Positions 29,493 through 39,012 are shown, counted from the first letter of the stretch. The stretch is DNA of 64,000 bases from Granulicella sp. (GCA_027452215.1 DAIDGQ010000025.1:114912-178911), one strand, 5' to 3'. Made by a program: numbers and translations. The notes: a model not told the origin generated them from the letters alone.

Positions 29493-30641
29493 CTACTTGG
29501 TCGTCGAAGTTCCGGCCGGTGCCTTCCCCGCGCCCGTGCCGTCGGTCTTCGGGAAATATCCCGTGCGAGTCCGCACCTCCAGGCCCTTGTACCCCTTGGC
29601 CTTGGCCTCTACATGGATCGTCCGGTATCCGCCGACCGATGGAGGCTTCGACGAGTGATATTCAATCGTGTACTGCGCCCGAATATCCGCCGCCACCTCC
29701 TGCGCAATGCCGTCGACTTCCCTCAGCGACTTCGGGAAGAATGCCAGCCCACCTGTCTGATTCGCCAGCTCCGTCAGCACCTCGCGCGAGTGTCTCGCCT
29801 CACCATGGCTCACGTCATCGCCGAACAGCAGACCGATGCAATAGATCGCCGGGCCATCGAGATCCTGCACGCGCCGGATCGTCGCCTCCAGCGTCGCGCT
29901 CGATGCGTTATCGTCGCCATCGGTCACAATCAGCAACACCTGCTTGGACCGTTTCGCATTCTTCGACAGATAATCCGCTGATGCGATCACCGCGTCGTAG
30001 AGCGCCGTTCCTCCGCTTGATTTGATATAGCTCAGGCCCTGCTGCAGCTTCGCAATGCTATTCGTGAAGTCCTGATCGATATACGCCTCCGAGCTGAAGT
30101 CCACCAGGAACGCCTCATCCTTCGGGTTCGATAACTTCACCAGGTTCAACGACGCGGCATCTACCGACGCCCGCTTGTCATACATCGACCCTGAGCTGTC
30201 GATCAAAATTCCCAGCGACACCGGCAGGTCCTCATGCCGGAATCCCACAATCTTCTGCGGCACGCCGTCCTCATATACATGGAACGCGTCCTCCGGCAGC
30301 GAGTCGACCGCATGCCCGGTCGCATCGATGACCGACGCTTCCAGCCGCACCTCGGACGCATCCGCGCGCAGCGTAAACCGGCCATCTTCCTTCGTAATCA
30401 CGCCGGCCTGCGGAGGAACGACCACCGTCGCCGCGGGAGCTCCCCCGGTATCGGGCGAAGGCACCGGGTCCGAATCCTGCGTCAGCGTCGCGGCGTTGCG
30501 AGTCTGTACCGTAGGCTTCTGTTCCGTCGCGCTCTGGCTCGACGGTGCCTGCGCAGCAACGAGCTTCGGCCCGCCCGCTACCTGCACGGCAAGTACGACC
30601 ATCCCTGCAATCCCGATCCAACTTCTACAGCGATGGTGCAT
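29493..30641 (-). CDS. VWA domain-containing exported protein (acidobacterial type)
   Basis: A 382-residue protein with an N-terminal signal (WIGIAGMVVLAVQVAGGPKLVAA), a Gln/Thr/Pro-rich linker, a small beta domain (RLEASVIDATGHAVDSLPEDAFHVYEDG split by the linker) and a von Willebrand factor A domain. The MIDAS site reads LIDSSGSMYDKR near residue 148, followed by SGGTALYDAV and LLIVTDGDDN, so metal binding appears intact. The form 'VWA plus DAFHVYEDGVPQKI' is highly expanded in Acidobacteriota. Role unknown, probably protein-protein adhesion. Confidence 0.88.
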   Translation of the reverse strand: MHHRCRSWIGIAGMVVLAVQVAGGPKLVAAQAPSSQSATEQKPTVQTRNAATLTQDSDPVPSPDTGGAPAATVVVPPQAGVITKEDGRFTLRADASEVRLEASVIDATGHAVDSLPEDAFHVYEDGVPQKIVGFRHEDLPVSLGILIDSSGSMYDKRASVDAASLNLVKLSNPKDEAFLVDFSSEAYIDQDFTNSIAKLQQGLSYIKSSGGTALYDAVIASADYLSKNAKRSKQVLLIVTDGDDNASSATLEATIRRVQDLDGPAIYCIGLLFGDDVSHGEARHSREVLTELANQTGGLAFFPKSLREVDGIAQEVAADIRAQYTIEYHSSKPPSVGGYRTIHVEAKAKGYKGLEVRTRTGYFPKTDGTGAGKAPAGTSTTK

Positions 30642-31067
30642 AGTACCCCTCGCGACCTTGCTCGTTCAGCCCCCGGGACACCCCGAAGGCAGCAAAGCCG
30701 TTACTTCAATTTACGACAAGATTCGTATCGCTTGTTCTCCGTCGGAGTGTACCCGATTCCGAACCAATTCGTGTAGCCGGTCGCGGATCGCTTCGCGCCG
30801 CCCTGAGGCTTCAGATCGTTTTCCAGCTCAACTGTTACGTCTATCTGATGCCGCTTCGCCACATCCAAGGTGCCTGACCTCCGCGATCGCCTCTCTGAGT
30901 CTCTATCCGTATCGGCTATACAACTCCCGCCGTCCGCGCAGGACCGCAGGGGCCGTTGACCCTAAGGTGGGCGTATGCTCTAATTCGCGCGTTCATAAAA
31001 TTGCATTTTTCTTGTTTCTGAGGTAGCACCATCACTTTAAGACACGTACCAGGAGGAGCATCCTTCC
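30642..31067. other. Divergent intergenic region between the VWA gene and hppA
   Basis: About 426 bases. The right end has a good hppA promoter (30956-30984) and a strong ribosome-binding site (AGGAGG shortly before 31068). The left part has no convincing gene. At 30932-30944 lies GTCCGCGCAGGAC, a short palindrome also found at 36588, 36687 and 40160. The leader of about 75 bases between predicted start of transcription and hppA is AU-rich without an obvious riboswitch fold. Confidence 0.6.
30956..30984 (+). promoter_or_regulatory. sigma70-type promoter of hppA
   Basis: TTGACC (30956-30961), 17-base spacer, TCTAAT (30979-30984). Each hexamer matches consensus at 5 of 6. Transcription would start near 30991, about 77 bases before the hppA ATG. 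Confidence 0.65.
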
Positions 31068-33404
31068 ATGAATTTCGGAGCAGTCGCGGCAATTGTCTTC
31101 AGTTTTCAAGATGTCCAGTCCAGTACCTCGGACGCCACCCAGACGGTTGTCAACAGCAGTGACAACATCTGGCTGTGGGTCGCTCTCGGCGTAGGCTTCG
31201 TCGCCCTCATCGCCGCCTTCATCCTCGCCCGCATCGTCCTCGCCGGAGACACCGGAACCCCCGAGATGCGCAGCATCTCCGACGCCATCCGCGAAGGTGC
31301 CGAAGCCTTCCTCTCCCGACAGTACCGCTCCATCGGCATCATGGCCGTAGTCCTCGCCGTCGTCATCTTCCTCGGCTACCGGCTCTCGCCCAGCACCCAC
31401 GACATCGCGACCCGCACCGTCATCAGCTTCCTCGTCGGAGCCATCTGCTCCGGCCTCGCCGGCTTCACCGGAATGTACGTGTCGATCAGGGCGAACATCC
31501 GCACTGCCTCTGCCGCGCGCAACTCCCTGAACGGCGCGCTGCAATCGGCCCTGCGAGGAGGAGCCGTCACCGGCCTCGTCGTCGTCGCCCTCGCGCTCAT
31601 CGGCATTGGAGTCCTCTTCCTCGCCTTCGGCGGCCTCAACGATCCCCGCCACGTCGTCTATGAGCTCGTAGGCTTCGGCTTCGGAGCCTCGCTCGTCGCC
31701 CTCTTCGCCCAGCTCGGAGGAGGAATCTACACCAAGGCCGCCGACGTCGGTGCCGATCTCGTCGGCAAAGTCGAAGCCGGAATCCCCGAAGACGATCCCC
31801 GCAACCCCGCCGTCATCGCCGACCTCGTCGGAGACAACGTTGGCGACTGCGCCGGTCGCGGAGCCGACATCTTCGAGTCCACCGCCGCGGAAAACGTCGG
31901 CGCCATGATCCTCGGAGCCGCTCTATATCCGGTCTTCGGCATCAAGGGAATCCTCTTCCCTCTGATGGTTCACGCCATCAACCTGGTCGCCTCCATCATC
32001 GGCGTTGCCATCGTCAAGACCACCGACAACGAAGACCCGATGCGAGCCCTCAACCGCGGCTTCTACGTCACCTCCATCCTCGCCCTCACCGGCTTCGCGG
32101 GCATCGTCTACAAGATGCTCAACGGCCCCGGCGTCCAGCCGCTCTACCTCTTCCTCTGCGGAGTCATCGGCCTGGTTACCGCCTTCCTCTTCGTCTGGAT
32201 CACGCAGTACTACACCGAGAGCCAGTACCGCCCCGTCCAGTCCATCGCCGAGGCCTCGCTCACCGGCCCCGCCACCAACATCATCTCGGGTCTCGCCGTC
32301 GGCATGGAGACTCCCGCGATGCCGGTCATCGTCATCTGCTCAGCTCTGCTGCTCAGCTACTACTTCGGCGTCAAGGGCCTCGAAGGAGTCCATCTCCCCG
32401 GAATCTCCAACTACGTCAAGGGCATCTACGGCACCGCCATCGCCACCATGGGCATGCTCTCCTGCGCTGCCTATATTCTCGCGATGGACACCTTCGGCCC
32501 CATCACCGACAACGCGGGCGGCATCATCGAAATGTCCAACCAGCCCGACTCCGTCCGCGACAAGACCGACAAGCTCGACTCCGCGGGTAACACCACCAAG
32601 GCCCTGACGAAGGGGTATGCGGTGGGCTCCGCCTCGCTCGCCGCCTTCCTCCTCTTCTCTGCTTATCTTGAGGAGATCAAGTCCCTCGTCACCGCCAAGG
32701 TAGCCGCCGCCGGCCCTGCTGGCTTCATGCCCGAAGGCTGGTCCTTCACCAACATCAACCTCGCCGAAATCCCCGTCTTTGCCGGTGCGATGCTGGGCGC
32801 CATGCTCGTCTACCTCTTCTCGTCGATGGCGATTAAAGCGGTAGGAAGAACTGCCCAGATGGTCGTCAAAGATGTTCGCGACCAGTTCCGGGAGAACCCC
32901 GGCATCATGGCCGGAACCTCCAAGCCCGACTACGCCCGCTGCGTCTCCATCGTGACGGGTGCAGCCTTGAAGGAGATGGTCCTCCCGGGCATCCTAGCCG
33001 TCGGTCTGCCGGTCGCCGTCGGCCTCATCTTCCGCAACTTCAGCAGCGTCTACGGCGCAGGCTCTGAGGTCCTCACCCGCGCCGGCCTGCGCAACGTTCC
33101 GTCCATCAACGGCATCCCCGTCAACCTCGGAGGAGCGACCGCCGTGGCCGGTCTGCTCATGGTCGGAACCATCTCCGGAGTGCTCCTCGCGATGCTGATG
33201 AACAACGGCGGAGGAGCGTGGGACAACGCCAAGAAGTGGATCGAAACCGGCCAGTACGGCGGCAAAAAATCCGACGCCCACAAAGCAGCCGTCGTCGGCG
33301 ACACCGTAGGCGACCCCTTCAAGGACACGGCGGGTCCGTCGCTCCACGTCCTCATCAAACTCCTCGCGACGATTACGCTGGTCCTCGCCCCCCTCTTCCT
33401 CTAA
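31068..33404 (+). CDS. hppA: Membrane-bound proton-translocating pyrophosphatase, K+-independent type
   Basis: Couples PPi hydrolysis to ion pumping across the inner membrane. The 778-residue protein has about 16 membrane helices. Substrate/metal motifs are intact: DVGADLVGKVEAGIPEDDPR near residue 225 and VGDNVGDCAGRGADIFES near 252, with a final DTVGDPFKDTAGPS near 745. The K+-dependence determinant reads GNTTKALTKGYA near residue 506; Lys and Thr at these two positions are the established signature of K+-independent H+-pyrophosphatases (K+-dependent ones have Ala and Gly). Strong AGGAGG site, own promoter and own terminator mark a monocistronic gene. Confidence 0.95.
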   Translation: MNFGAVAAIVFSFQDVQSSTSDATQTVVNSSDNIWLWVALGVGFVALIAAFILARIVLAGDTGTPEMRSISDAIREGAEAFLSRQYRSIGIMAVVLAVVIFLGYRLSPSTHDIATRTVISFLVGAICSGLAGFTGMYVSIRANIRTASAARNSLNGALQSALRGGAVTGLVVVALALIGIGVLFLAFGGLNDPRHVVYELVGFGFGASLVALFAQLGGGIYTKAADVGADLVGKVEAGIPEDDPRNPAVIADLVGDNVGDCAGRGADIFESTAAENVGAMILGAALYPVFGIKGILFPLMVHAINLVASIIGVAIVKTTDNEDPMRALNRGFYVTSILALTGFAGIVYKMLNGPGVQPLYLFLCGVIGLVTAFLFVWITQYYTESQYRPVQSIAEASLTGPATNIISGLAVGMETPAMPVIVICSALLLSYYFGVKGLEGVHLPGISNYVKGIYGTAIATMGMLSCAAYILAMDTFGPITDNAGGIIEMSNQPDSVRDKTDKLDSAGNTTKALTKGYAVGSASLAAFLLFSAYLEEIKSLVTAKVAAAGPAGFMPEGWSFTNINLAEIPVFAGAMLGAMLVYLFSSMAIKAVGRTAQMVVKDVRDQFRENPGIMAGTSKPDYARCVSIVTGAALKEMVLPGILAVGLPVAVGLIFRNFSSVYGAGSEVLTRAGLRNVPSINGIPVNLGGATAVAGLLMVGTISGVLLAMLMNNGGGAWDNAKKWIETGQYGGKKSDAHKAAVVGDTVGDPFKDTAGPSLHVLIKLLATITLVLAPLFL

Positions 33405-33420
33405 CCCAACACGTAAAACA

Positions 33421-33451
33421 CAAAGGCCGCCTCATGTCGAGGCGGCCTTTG
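33421..33451. terminator. Bidirectional intrinsic terminator between hppA and the outer-membrane gene
   Basis: Perfect 13-base stem CAAAGGCCGCCTC / GAGGCGGCCTTTG around the 5-base loop ATGTC, with TTGTTG after it on the plus strand and TTTTACG further on the minus side. It serves the two convergent genes ending at 33404 and 33470. Confidence 0.9.
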
Positions 33452-33469
33452 TTGTTGCCTGACGACAAA

Positions 33470-34090
33470 CTAAAGCCTGAAGTACACCCCAATCGCCACC
33501 TCCGACTGCACCGTCGTCGCGCCCGTCGAGGTGAACGCAAATTGCGGTGCCTTATACAGATTTCCACGGTACTGCAAGCGCAAACCGACATGCGGCACGA
33601 CTCCCCAATCCGTTCCCACGCCATACACAAACGCCGGTTTCGTAATCGTGCTCGCATTGAAATTCATCGGCTGGCCGCTCGGCGCAAACACCAGCACGCC
33701 CACGCCCGCCAGCGCAAACGGTCTGAAATTCAACACCTTCAGCGAGGCCACCCAATCCGCACTAACCTCGTGCTCATTCGCCGGTACCGCAACCGGCGGC
33801 TGCGGCCCGCACACCAGCCCGCACACGCCGTTCGTCGTCGAATCCAACTGGTTCGCCCGGTTAAACGAGTACGTCGCCTCGTACCCCACCAACGGATTCG
33901 ATATATGCCGCAACTCCACCATCCCTCCGCCCGCGTCCGACTGATGAGCCGTCGACCCATTGCCGTTGGCGTCCTGCGTCATCGTCCCATACACGCTTGC
34001 CGACACATCCGTCTGCGCATAAGCCGCGCCACCACCTGCCAACGCAATCCCCATCACAACCCCGGCCAACCGCAATCCATCGATTCTCAT
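33470..34090 (-). CDS. Small outer-membrane beta-barrel protein
   Basis: About 206 residues from ATG 34090, which follows a GGAGGG site. A signal peptide (LAGVVMGIALAGGGAAYAQ) precedes alternating hydrophobic/polar strands (VELRHISNPLVGYEATYSF, RPFALAGVGVLVF, HVGLRLQYRGNLY) and a last strand ending VAIGVYFRL. This is the pattern of OmpA/OmpW-sized barrels, although no family is certain. Two Cys (GVCGLVCG) could form a loop disulfide. It shares a terminator with hppA. Confidence 0.75.
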   Translation of the reverse strand: MRIDGLRLAGVVMGIALAGGGAAYAQTDVSASVYGTMTQDANGNGSTAHQSDAGGGMVELRHISNPLVGYEATYSFNRANQLDSTTNGVCGLVCGPQPPVAVPANEHEVSADWVASLKVLNFRPFALAGVGVLVFAPSGQPMNFNASTITKPAFVYGVGTDWGVVPHVGLRLQYRGNLYKAPQFAFTSTGATTVQSEVAIGVYFRL

Positions 34091-34259
34091 GGGCCCTCCT
34101 GTCCCTCCTTTGGACGTGTCCACCCTGGCACTGAGTTACTCGTCCAACCAAACTACATGACGATATCTTGATCCAAATCCCAAAATGAGACGCCCCCACT
34201 CGCCCATATTCGCCTATACTGATCCCCGATAAACACTCCTCCTCCCAAAGGAGCCTCCC

Positions 34260-35375
34260 ATGTCCTCCGTCCGTCTCCTCATCGGCACCCGCAAAGGCGC
34301 CTTCGTCCTCACCTCCGACGGCACGCGCAAGTCCTGGAAGATCGACGGCCCGCACTTCCCCGGCTGGGAGCTCTACCACCTCAAGGGCTCGCCCGTGGAC
34401 CCCAACCGCCTTTACGCCTCGCAGACCTCCGGCTGGTTCGGCCAGCAGCTCCAGCGCTCCGACGACGGCGGCGCGACCTGGTCCCCCGTCAACAATCAGT
34501 TCACCTACGACGGCGTCCCCGGCACCCACCAGTGGTACGACGGCACGCCCCACCCCTGGGAGTTCAAGCGAGTCTGGCACCTCGAGCCCTCGCTCACCGA
34601 CCCCGACACCGTCTATGCCGGAGCCGAAGACGCCGGCCTATTCAAGTCCACCGACGGAGGCAACAGCTGGCACGAGCTCTCCGGCCTCCGCCTCAACGAA
34701 ACCGGCCCGCACTGGCAGCCCGGCGCGGGAGGCCTCTGCCTCCACACCATCCTCCTGGATCCCACCAACCCCGACCGCATCGTCATCGCCATCTCCGCGG
34801 CCGGTGCGTTTCGATCGGACGACGCAGGCAAGACCTGGAAGCCCATCAACAAAGGCCTCCACTCCAAATACATCCCCGACCCTAACGCCGAGGTCGGCCA
34901 CTGCGTCCACCACATCGCCATGAACCCGAAGACGCCCAAGACCCTCTTCATGCAAAAGCACTGGGACGTCATGCGGTCCGACGACGCTGGCGACCGGTGG
35001 ACGAAGATCTCCGGCAACCTCCCCACCGATTTTGGCTTCGTCATCGACGTGCACTCGCACCAGCCCGAAACCGTCTACGTCGTGCCCATCAAGAGCGACT
35101 CCGAGCACTTCCCCCTCGACGGCAAGCTGCAGGTCTTCCGCAGCCGCACCGGGGGCAACGAGTGGGAGCCTCTCACCAAGGGCCTCCCGCAGCAGGACTG
35201 CTACGTCAACATCCTCCGCGACGCCATGGCCGTCGACCAACTCGACGACTGCGGCATCTACTTCGGTACGACCGGCGGGCAGGTGTACTGTTCCCCCGAC
35301 GCCGGAGACTCCTGGCAAGCCATCACCCACGACCTCCCAGCCGTCCTCAGCGTAGAAGCCCAAACGCTCGCATGA
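34260..35375 (+). CDS. BNR-repeat / sialidase-like beta-propeller protein
   Basis: A 371-residue cytosolic (no signal peptide) propeller with several Asp-box repeats: [48 protein letters not shown] and [11 protein letters not shown], spaced about 60-80 residues apart. These are structural BNR repeats, also seen in VPS10-like proteins, so sialidase activity is not implied. AAAGGAG precedes the ATG. It overlaps the next gene by four bases (ATGA). As far as I recall, genes of this type are often found beside a MoaD/ThiS-like gene, which here is the second gene downstream. Confidence 0.85.
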   Translation: MSSVRLLIGTRKGAFVLTSDGTRKSWKIDGPHFPGWELYHLKGSPVDPNRLYASQTSGWFGQQLQRSDDGGATWSPVNNQFTYDGVPGTHQWYDGTPHPWEFKRVWHLEPSLTDPDTVYAGAEDAGLFKSTDGGNSWHELSGLRLNETGPHWQPGAGGLCLHTILLDPTNPDRIVIAISAAGAFRSDDAGKTWKPINKGLHSKYIPDPNAEVGHCVHHIAMNPKTPKTLFMQKHWDVMRSDDAGDRWTKISGNLPTDFGFVIDVHSHQPETVYVVPIKSDSEHFPLDGKLQVFRSRTGGNEWEPLTKGLPQQDCYVNILRDAMAVDQLDDCGIYFGTTGGQVYCSPDAGDSWQAITHDLPAVLSVEAQTLA

Positions 35376-36157
35376 CGTCAGGATCATCGCACTCCGGCTT
35401 CCCGAGATTGTTGCTCAAAGCGTCCACGTCGCTCGCGGTTGCCCTCGCGCTTCTGTACACCGGCCAGCTTCTATCGCAGACACCTCCAGCGCAGCCTTCG
35501 TCCTTCGAGGTCGCGTCCGTCCGGGCCTCACCCGCCAACCACGGCTATACATCGATCAGCCCCTCAGGTTCGGAGCGCTTCACCGCAACCGCCGCGTCGT
35601 TGAAGCTGCTGATTGAGCTCGCATTCGGACTAGACGGCAACCAGGTCACCGGAAAATTTGGCTGGCTCGATTCGACCTATTACGACATTCAGGCCAAGCC
35701 CCCCACGAACCAGGGTCTTACCTACGAAGAGCTGCGACCGTTCCTACAGAATCTGCTCGCCACTCGCTTTCATCTGGTGGCGCATCGAGAGACCCGGTAC
35801 GTCTCCGGCTACTCCCTCGTGGTCGCCAAGGGAGGCCCAAAGCTGACCGCCGCAAAGGAAGCATCCACCGGCGGCTACATTCTCAACGACGGAATTAAGA
35901 TCCCCGGGGCCTCCATCAAGACACTAGCCAGCATGCTCGCCACGCCCGCCGGAAGACCGGTCATCGACAAGACAGGCCTCACCGGAACCTACAACATGGA
36001 CCTCAAATACGCTCCCGAAGGATCCCCCGACTCGGACCTGCCCTCCATGTTTGCAGCCCTACAAGAACAGTTGGGGCTAAAGCTGGAGCCGCAAAAAGAT
36101 GTGCCCATCACCGTACTCGTCGTTGACGATGTAGATAAAGTGCCCACCCCGAATTAG
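35372..36157 (+). CDS. TIGR03435-family exported protein
   Basis: A 261-residue protein of a family expanded in Acidobacteria such as Solibacter and Terriglobia. It has an N-terminal signal segment ([20 protein letters not shown]), then the diagnostic start of the domain [19 protein letters not shown], later [39 protein letters not shown] and [23 protein letters not shown]. Function is not established. ATG 35372 overlaps the preceding stop (ATGA), suggesting coupled translation; the frame is open further upstream, but that part is antisense-like Arg-rich sequence within the propeller gene. Confidence 0.88.
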   Translation: MTSGSSHSGFPRLLLKASTSLAVALALLYTGQLLSQTPPAQPSSFEVASVRASPANHGYTSISPSGSERFTATAASLKLLIELAFGLDGNQVTGKFGWLDSTYYDIQAKPPTNQGLTYEELRPFLQNLLATRFHLVAHRETRYVSGYSLVVAKGGPKLTAAKEASTGGYILNDGIKIPGASIKTLASMLATPAGRPVIDKTGLTGTYNMDLKYAPEGSPDSDLPSMFAALQEQLGLKLEPQKDVPITVLVVDDVDKVPTPN

Positions 36158-36224
36158 CATCGACGTACGCCGCAATCCGGGCCGCACTCCGGCTCTTTCA
36201 TTCCGAACACACCCGCAACCACCC

Positions 36225-36530
36225 ATGCCCACCCTCCGCATCGATCTCCCCGTGCACCTCCGCCGCCTAGCGAGCATCCCCACGCACGAGCTCTCCCTCG
36301 ACGTCCCCGCGCCTGTCACGATCGCCTCCACCCTCGACGCCCTCGAGCTCCGTTACCCCATGCTCCGCGGCACCATCCGCGACCACGTCACCAAACAGCG
36401 CCGCGCCTTCCTCCGCTTCTTTGTCTGCGAAGAAGACTGGTCTCACCTCCCCACCAACACGCCTCTCCCTGACGCGATCCTCACCGGCCGCGAACCCCTC
36501 ATCATCCTCGGAGCCATCGCCGGAGGCTAG
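36225..36530 (+). CDS. MoaD/ThiS-family beta-grasp protein
   Basis: A 101-residue ubiquitin-like sulfur-carrier-type protein: RIDLPVHLRRLA at the start, TIASTLDALELRYPMLRGTI in the middle, FVCEEDWSHLPTNTPLPDAI, and a C-terminus ILGAIAGG ending exactly in the Gly-Gly needed for adenylation and thiocarboxylate formation. It is longer than ThiS (about 66) or MoaD (about 81). Its partner is unknown: the nearest thiamine gene, thiG, is on the other strand 1.6 kb away, and the BNR-repeat gene upstream is a commoner companion. Its last codons lie at the beginning of a 97-base tandem duplication. Confidence 0.85.
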   Translation: MPTLRIDLPVHLRRLASIPTHELSLDVPAPVTIASTLDALELRYPMLRGTIRDHVTKQRRAFLRFFVCEEDWSHLPTNTPLPDAILTGREPLIILGAIAGG

Positions 36531-36699
36531 CGTTAACCTCACGGCAGAAAATCCACTCTGTCCGCAAAGCAAGCGAAGCCCCTCGCCGTCCGCGCCGGAC
36601 TCATCCTCGGCGCGATCGCCAGCGGCAAGCGTTAACGTCACCGCGGAAACCCACGCCGTCCGCATAGCCACGCGGAGCCCCTCGCCGTCCGCGTAGGAC
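36504..36699. repeat. Imperfect 97-base tandem duplication
   Basis: Copy 1 is 36504-36600 and copy 2 is 36603-36699, equal in length and similar throughout. Both begin ATCCTCGG, contain AGCGTTAAC and end with CCCCTCGCCGTCCGCG plus a GGAC box (36588-36600 and 36687-36699). Copy 1 includes the 3' end of the MoaD-like gene; copy 2 reaches almost to the next gene at 36715. Confidence 0.8.
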
Positions 36700-36714
36700 C
36701 CGTACAATGGAGGG

Positions 36715-38070
36715 ATGGCCCGTCTGTACCCCTTCCGCGCCCTCCGCTACGATCCAGCCCGCGTCAACATGACCGACGTCGTCACCCAGCCCTACGACAA
36801 GATCACACCTGCCATGCAGGACGCGTACTACGCCGCAAGCCCCTACAACCTCATTCGCGTCATCCTCGGCAAGCATCTACCCGCCGACAGCGACGCCGGC
36901 CCCAACGTCTACACCCGTGCCGCCGCCACCCTCAACGAGTGGCGCGCCGAAGGCATCCTCAAAGAGGAGACCGAGCCCGCCCTCTACGGCTACTCCCAGA
37001 CCTACAAAGTCCCTGGCTCTGAGGAAATCCGTGAGCGCCGCGGCTTCATCGCCCTCGGCCAGCTCCACGACTACGCCGACAAGGTCGTCTACCGCCACGA
37101 ACAGACCTTCCCCAAACACAAGTCCGACCGCCTCGCCCTCTTCAAGGCCACCCGCGCCTACTGCGAGCAGATCTACATGCTCTACTCCGACCCCACCTTC
37201 ACCGCCGAGCAGGCCATCTTCGAATCCGGAGCCGCTCCCGACCTCCAGATCACCGACGAGTACGACGTCCTCCACTGCGTCTGGAAGGTCACCGACCCCG
37301 CTCTCATCACCCGCGTCCTCACCGCCATGTCCGACAAGTGGCTGCTCATCGCCGACGGCCACCACCGCTACGAAACCTCCACCACCTACATGCATGAGCG
37401 AGCCGCGCAACTCGGCCTCGACCCCAACGCGCCTCCTACGACTTCCGACGCAGGCCTGCCGCAGCCCGCCTTCCCCGAGCAAGCCATGATGATGACTTTC
37501 GTCAACATGGACGCCCCCGGAATCACCATCCTCCCCACCCACCGCGTCGCCTTCGGCCTCATCGGCTTCCACGGCCGCGAGTTCGCCGCCCGCGCCGCCG
37601 CTTACTTCACCGTCACCGAAATCGACCCCACGCCCAGCGGCCACTACCCCGGCCCCAACTCCCTGCTTCAGCGCCTCAACGACACTCCCGGCGTCGCCTT
37701 CATCGCGGCCACACGCGACGGAGATTTCCTCCTCACGCCCAAGCCCGAAGCCGTCGCTCCTCTGCTCGCCGGCCTGTCACCGCGTCAGCAGCAACTCGAC
37801 GTCACCCAGCTCCACAAAGTCGTCCTCGAAAAACTTCTCAACCTGAACGAAGAGACCGTCAGAGCCGGAGGCAACATCCGCTACCTCCGCGAAGCCTCCG
37901 AGGCGCTCGCCCAGGTCGGCTGCGGCAACGCCGACGTAGCCTTCCTCATCAAGCCCGTCACCCTCGAGCAGATGCGAGACATCTCCCTCAACCTCGAAGT
38001 CATGCCCCAGAAATCCACCGACTTCTACCCCAAACTACTAAGCGGCCTGGCCATGTACACCCTCGACTAG
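36715..38070 (+). CDS. DUF1015 family protein
   Basis: A 451-residue cytosolic protein of the DUF1015 (COG4198) family. It starts with LYPFRALRYDPARV and VVTQPYDKITPAMQDAYYAASPYNLIRVILGK, the family signature, then YRHEQTFPKHKSDRLALFKATRA, LLIADGHHRYETSTTY near residue 220 and ends with VMPQKSTDFYPKLLSGLAMY. The ADGHHRYET segment is the best conserved part and could be a metal or substrate site; the family has no settled reaction. ATG follows GGAGGG. Confidence 0.92.
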   Translation: MARLYPFRALRYDPARVNMTDVVTQPYDKITPAMQDAYYAASPYNLIRVILGKHLPADSDAGPNVYTRAAATLNEWRAEGILKEETEPALYGYSQTYKVPGSEEIRERRGFIALGQLHDYADKVVYRHEQTFPKHKSDRLALFKATRAYCEQIYMLYSDPTFTAEQAIFESGAAPDLQITDEYDVLHCVWKVTDPALITRVLTAMSDKWLLIADGHHRYETSTTYMHERAAQLGLDPNAPPTTSDAGLPQPAFPEQAMMMTFVNMDAPGITILPTHRVAFGLIGFHGREFAARAAAYFTVTEIDPTPSGHYPGPNSLLQRLNDTPGVAFIAATRDGDFLLTPKPEAVAPLLAGLSPRQQQLDVTQLHKVVLEKLLNLNEETVRAGGNIRYLREASEALAQVGCGNADVAFLIKPVTLEQMRDISLNLEVMPQKSTDFYPKLLSGLAMYTLD

Positions 38071-38090
38071 CCCGCCGCACAAACCGGGTG

Positions 38091-38124
38091 CCCCACTCAT
38101 GACGGCATTATCGTCATGGGTGGG
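38091..38124. repeat. REP-like hairpin, copy 1
   Basis: Inverted repeat CACTCATGACG (38094-38104) / CGTCATGGGTG (38112-38122) with a 7-base loop and extra C/G pairs outside, preceded by CCGGGTG. A second copy with the same layout is at 43711-43751. It lies between the convergent DUF1015 and thiG genes and may also act in transcript ending. Confidence 0.75.
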
Positions 38125-38170
38125 CATCGAGCGAGAGCGCGACCCCTCTCCTTCAACCCACCCAAAATTC

Positions 38171-38941
38171 TTACCGCGAGATTCCCTCCAACGGCGAGCT
38201 GGCCGTGGCATACAACTTCTTCCCCATCCGCCCGGCGAGAAACGCCTCGCGACCCGCCTCCACGCCCTTCTTCATCGCCGACGACATCAGCACCGGATCC
38301 TTCGCCGCCGCCATCGCCGTATTCAGCAGCACGCCATCGAAGCCCATCTCCATCGCGAGCGCCGCATCGCTCGCCGTGCCCAGCCCCGCATCCACGATCA
38401 GCGGAACCTCCGTGATCAGCTCGCGCATCATGCGCAGCGTATAGCTGTTCGCAATGCCCAGCCCGGTCCCAATCGGAGCTCCCAGCGGCATCACCGCGGC
38501 GGCTCCCACATCAATCAGCCGCTTCGCAAACACAATGTCGTCAGTCGTATAAGGAAGCACCGTAAACCCTTCCTTCACCAGCACGCGAGTCGCTTCAACC
38601 GTGGCTTGAACATCCGGATACAGCGTCGCCGTATCGCCGATGACCTCAATCTTCACCCAGTCCGAAAGCCCTACCTCGCGCCCCAGCCGAGCCGCGCGGA
38701 TCGCCTCGTCCGCGGTAAAGCATCCCGCCGTATTCGGCAGCAGGAAGTACTTCTTCGGATCAATAAAATCCAGCAGCGACTCCTTCGTCCGGTCGAGCTC
38801 CACGCGCCGCACCGCGACCGTCACCATCTCCGCGCCCGAAGCCTCAATCGCAGCCTTCGTCTCCGCGCCATCCTTGTACTTCCCTGTCCCGACAATCAGC
38901 CTCGACCCAAACGTCCGTCCCGCAATCACCAACATATCCAT
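38171..38941 (-). CDS. thiG: Thiazole synthase
   Basis: Forms the thiazole phosphate of thiamine from DXP, ThiS-thiocarboxylate and dehydroglycine (or glycine imine). The 256-residue TIM barrel shows [11 protein letters not shown] near residue 16, the region around MVTVAVRRV with Arg, [16 protein letters not shown] near 70, WVKIEVIGD with the catalytic Lys near 100, and [19 protein letters not shown] near 185. ATG 38941 has AGGA seven bases upstream inside GGGATTAGG. A structured region and an intrinsic terminator lie immediately upstream on the same strand, so thiG may be under attenuation control, but no TPP riboswitch consensus was found. Confidence 0.95.
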   Translation of the reverse strand: MDMLVIAGRTFGSRLIVGTGKYKDGAETKAAIEASGAEMVTVAVRRVELDRTKESLLDFIDPKKYFLLPNTAGCFTADEAIRAARLGREVGLSDWVKIEVIGDTATLYPDVQATVEATRVLVKEGFTVLPYTTDDIVFAKRLIDVGAAAVMPLGAPIGTGLGIANSYTLRMMRELITEVPLIVDAGLGTASDAALAMEMGFDGVLLNTAMAAAKDPVLMSSAMKKGVEAGREAFLAGRMGKKLYATASSPLEGISR

Positions 38942-38984
38942 ACTCAAATCCTAATCCCTCTCCTCTCATCCCCGCCCACACACA

Positions 38985-39012
38985 AACGGCCCGCCCCGAA
39001 GGACGAGCCGTT
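38985..39012 (-). terminator. UUCG-loop intrinsic terminator upstream of thiG
   Basis: Read on the minus strand: AACGGCTCGTCC, loop TTCG, GGGCGGGCCGTT, then TGTGTGTG. Two positions pair as G-U only on the minus strand (they are C/A mismatches on the plus strand), which fixes its direction. It ends about 45 bases before the thiG ATG. Confidence 0.75.

Noticed and set aside
34997..35371. N-terminal extension of the TIGR03435 protein
   Set aside because: Lies within the propeller gene in another frame, and the signal peptide begins after 35372.
34260..35375. True sialidase
   Set aside because: Asp-box repeats are structural; no signal peptide and no visible Arg triad/Glu-Tyr catalytic set.
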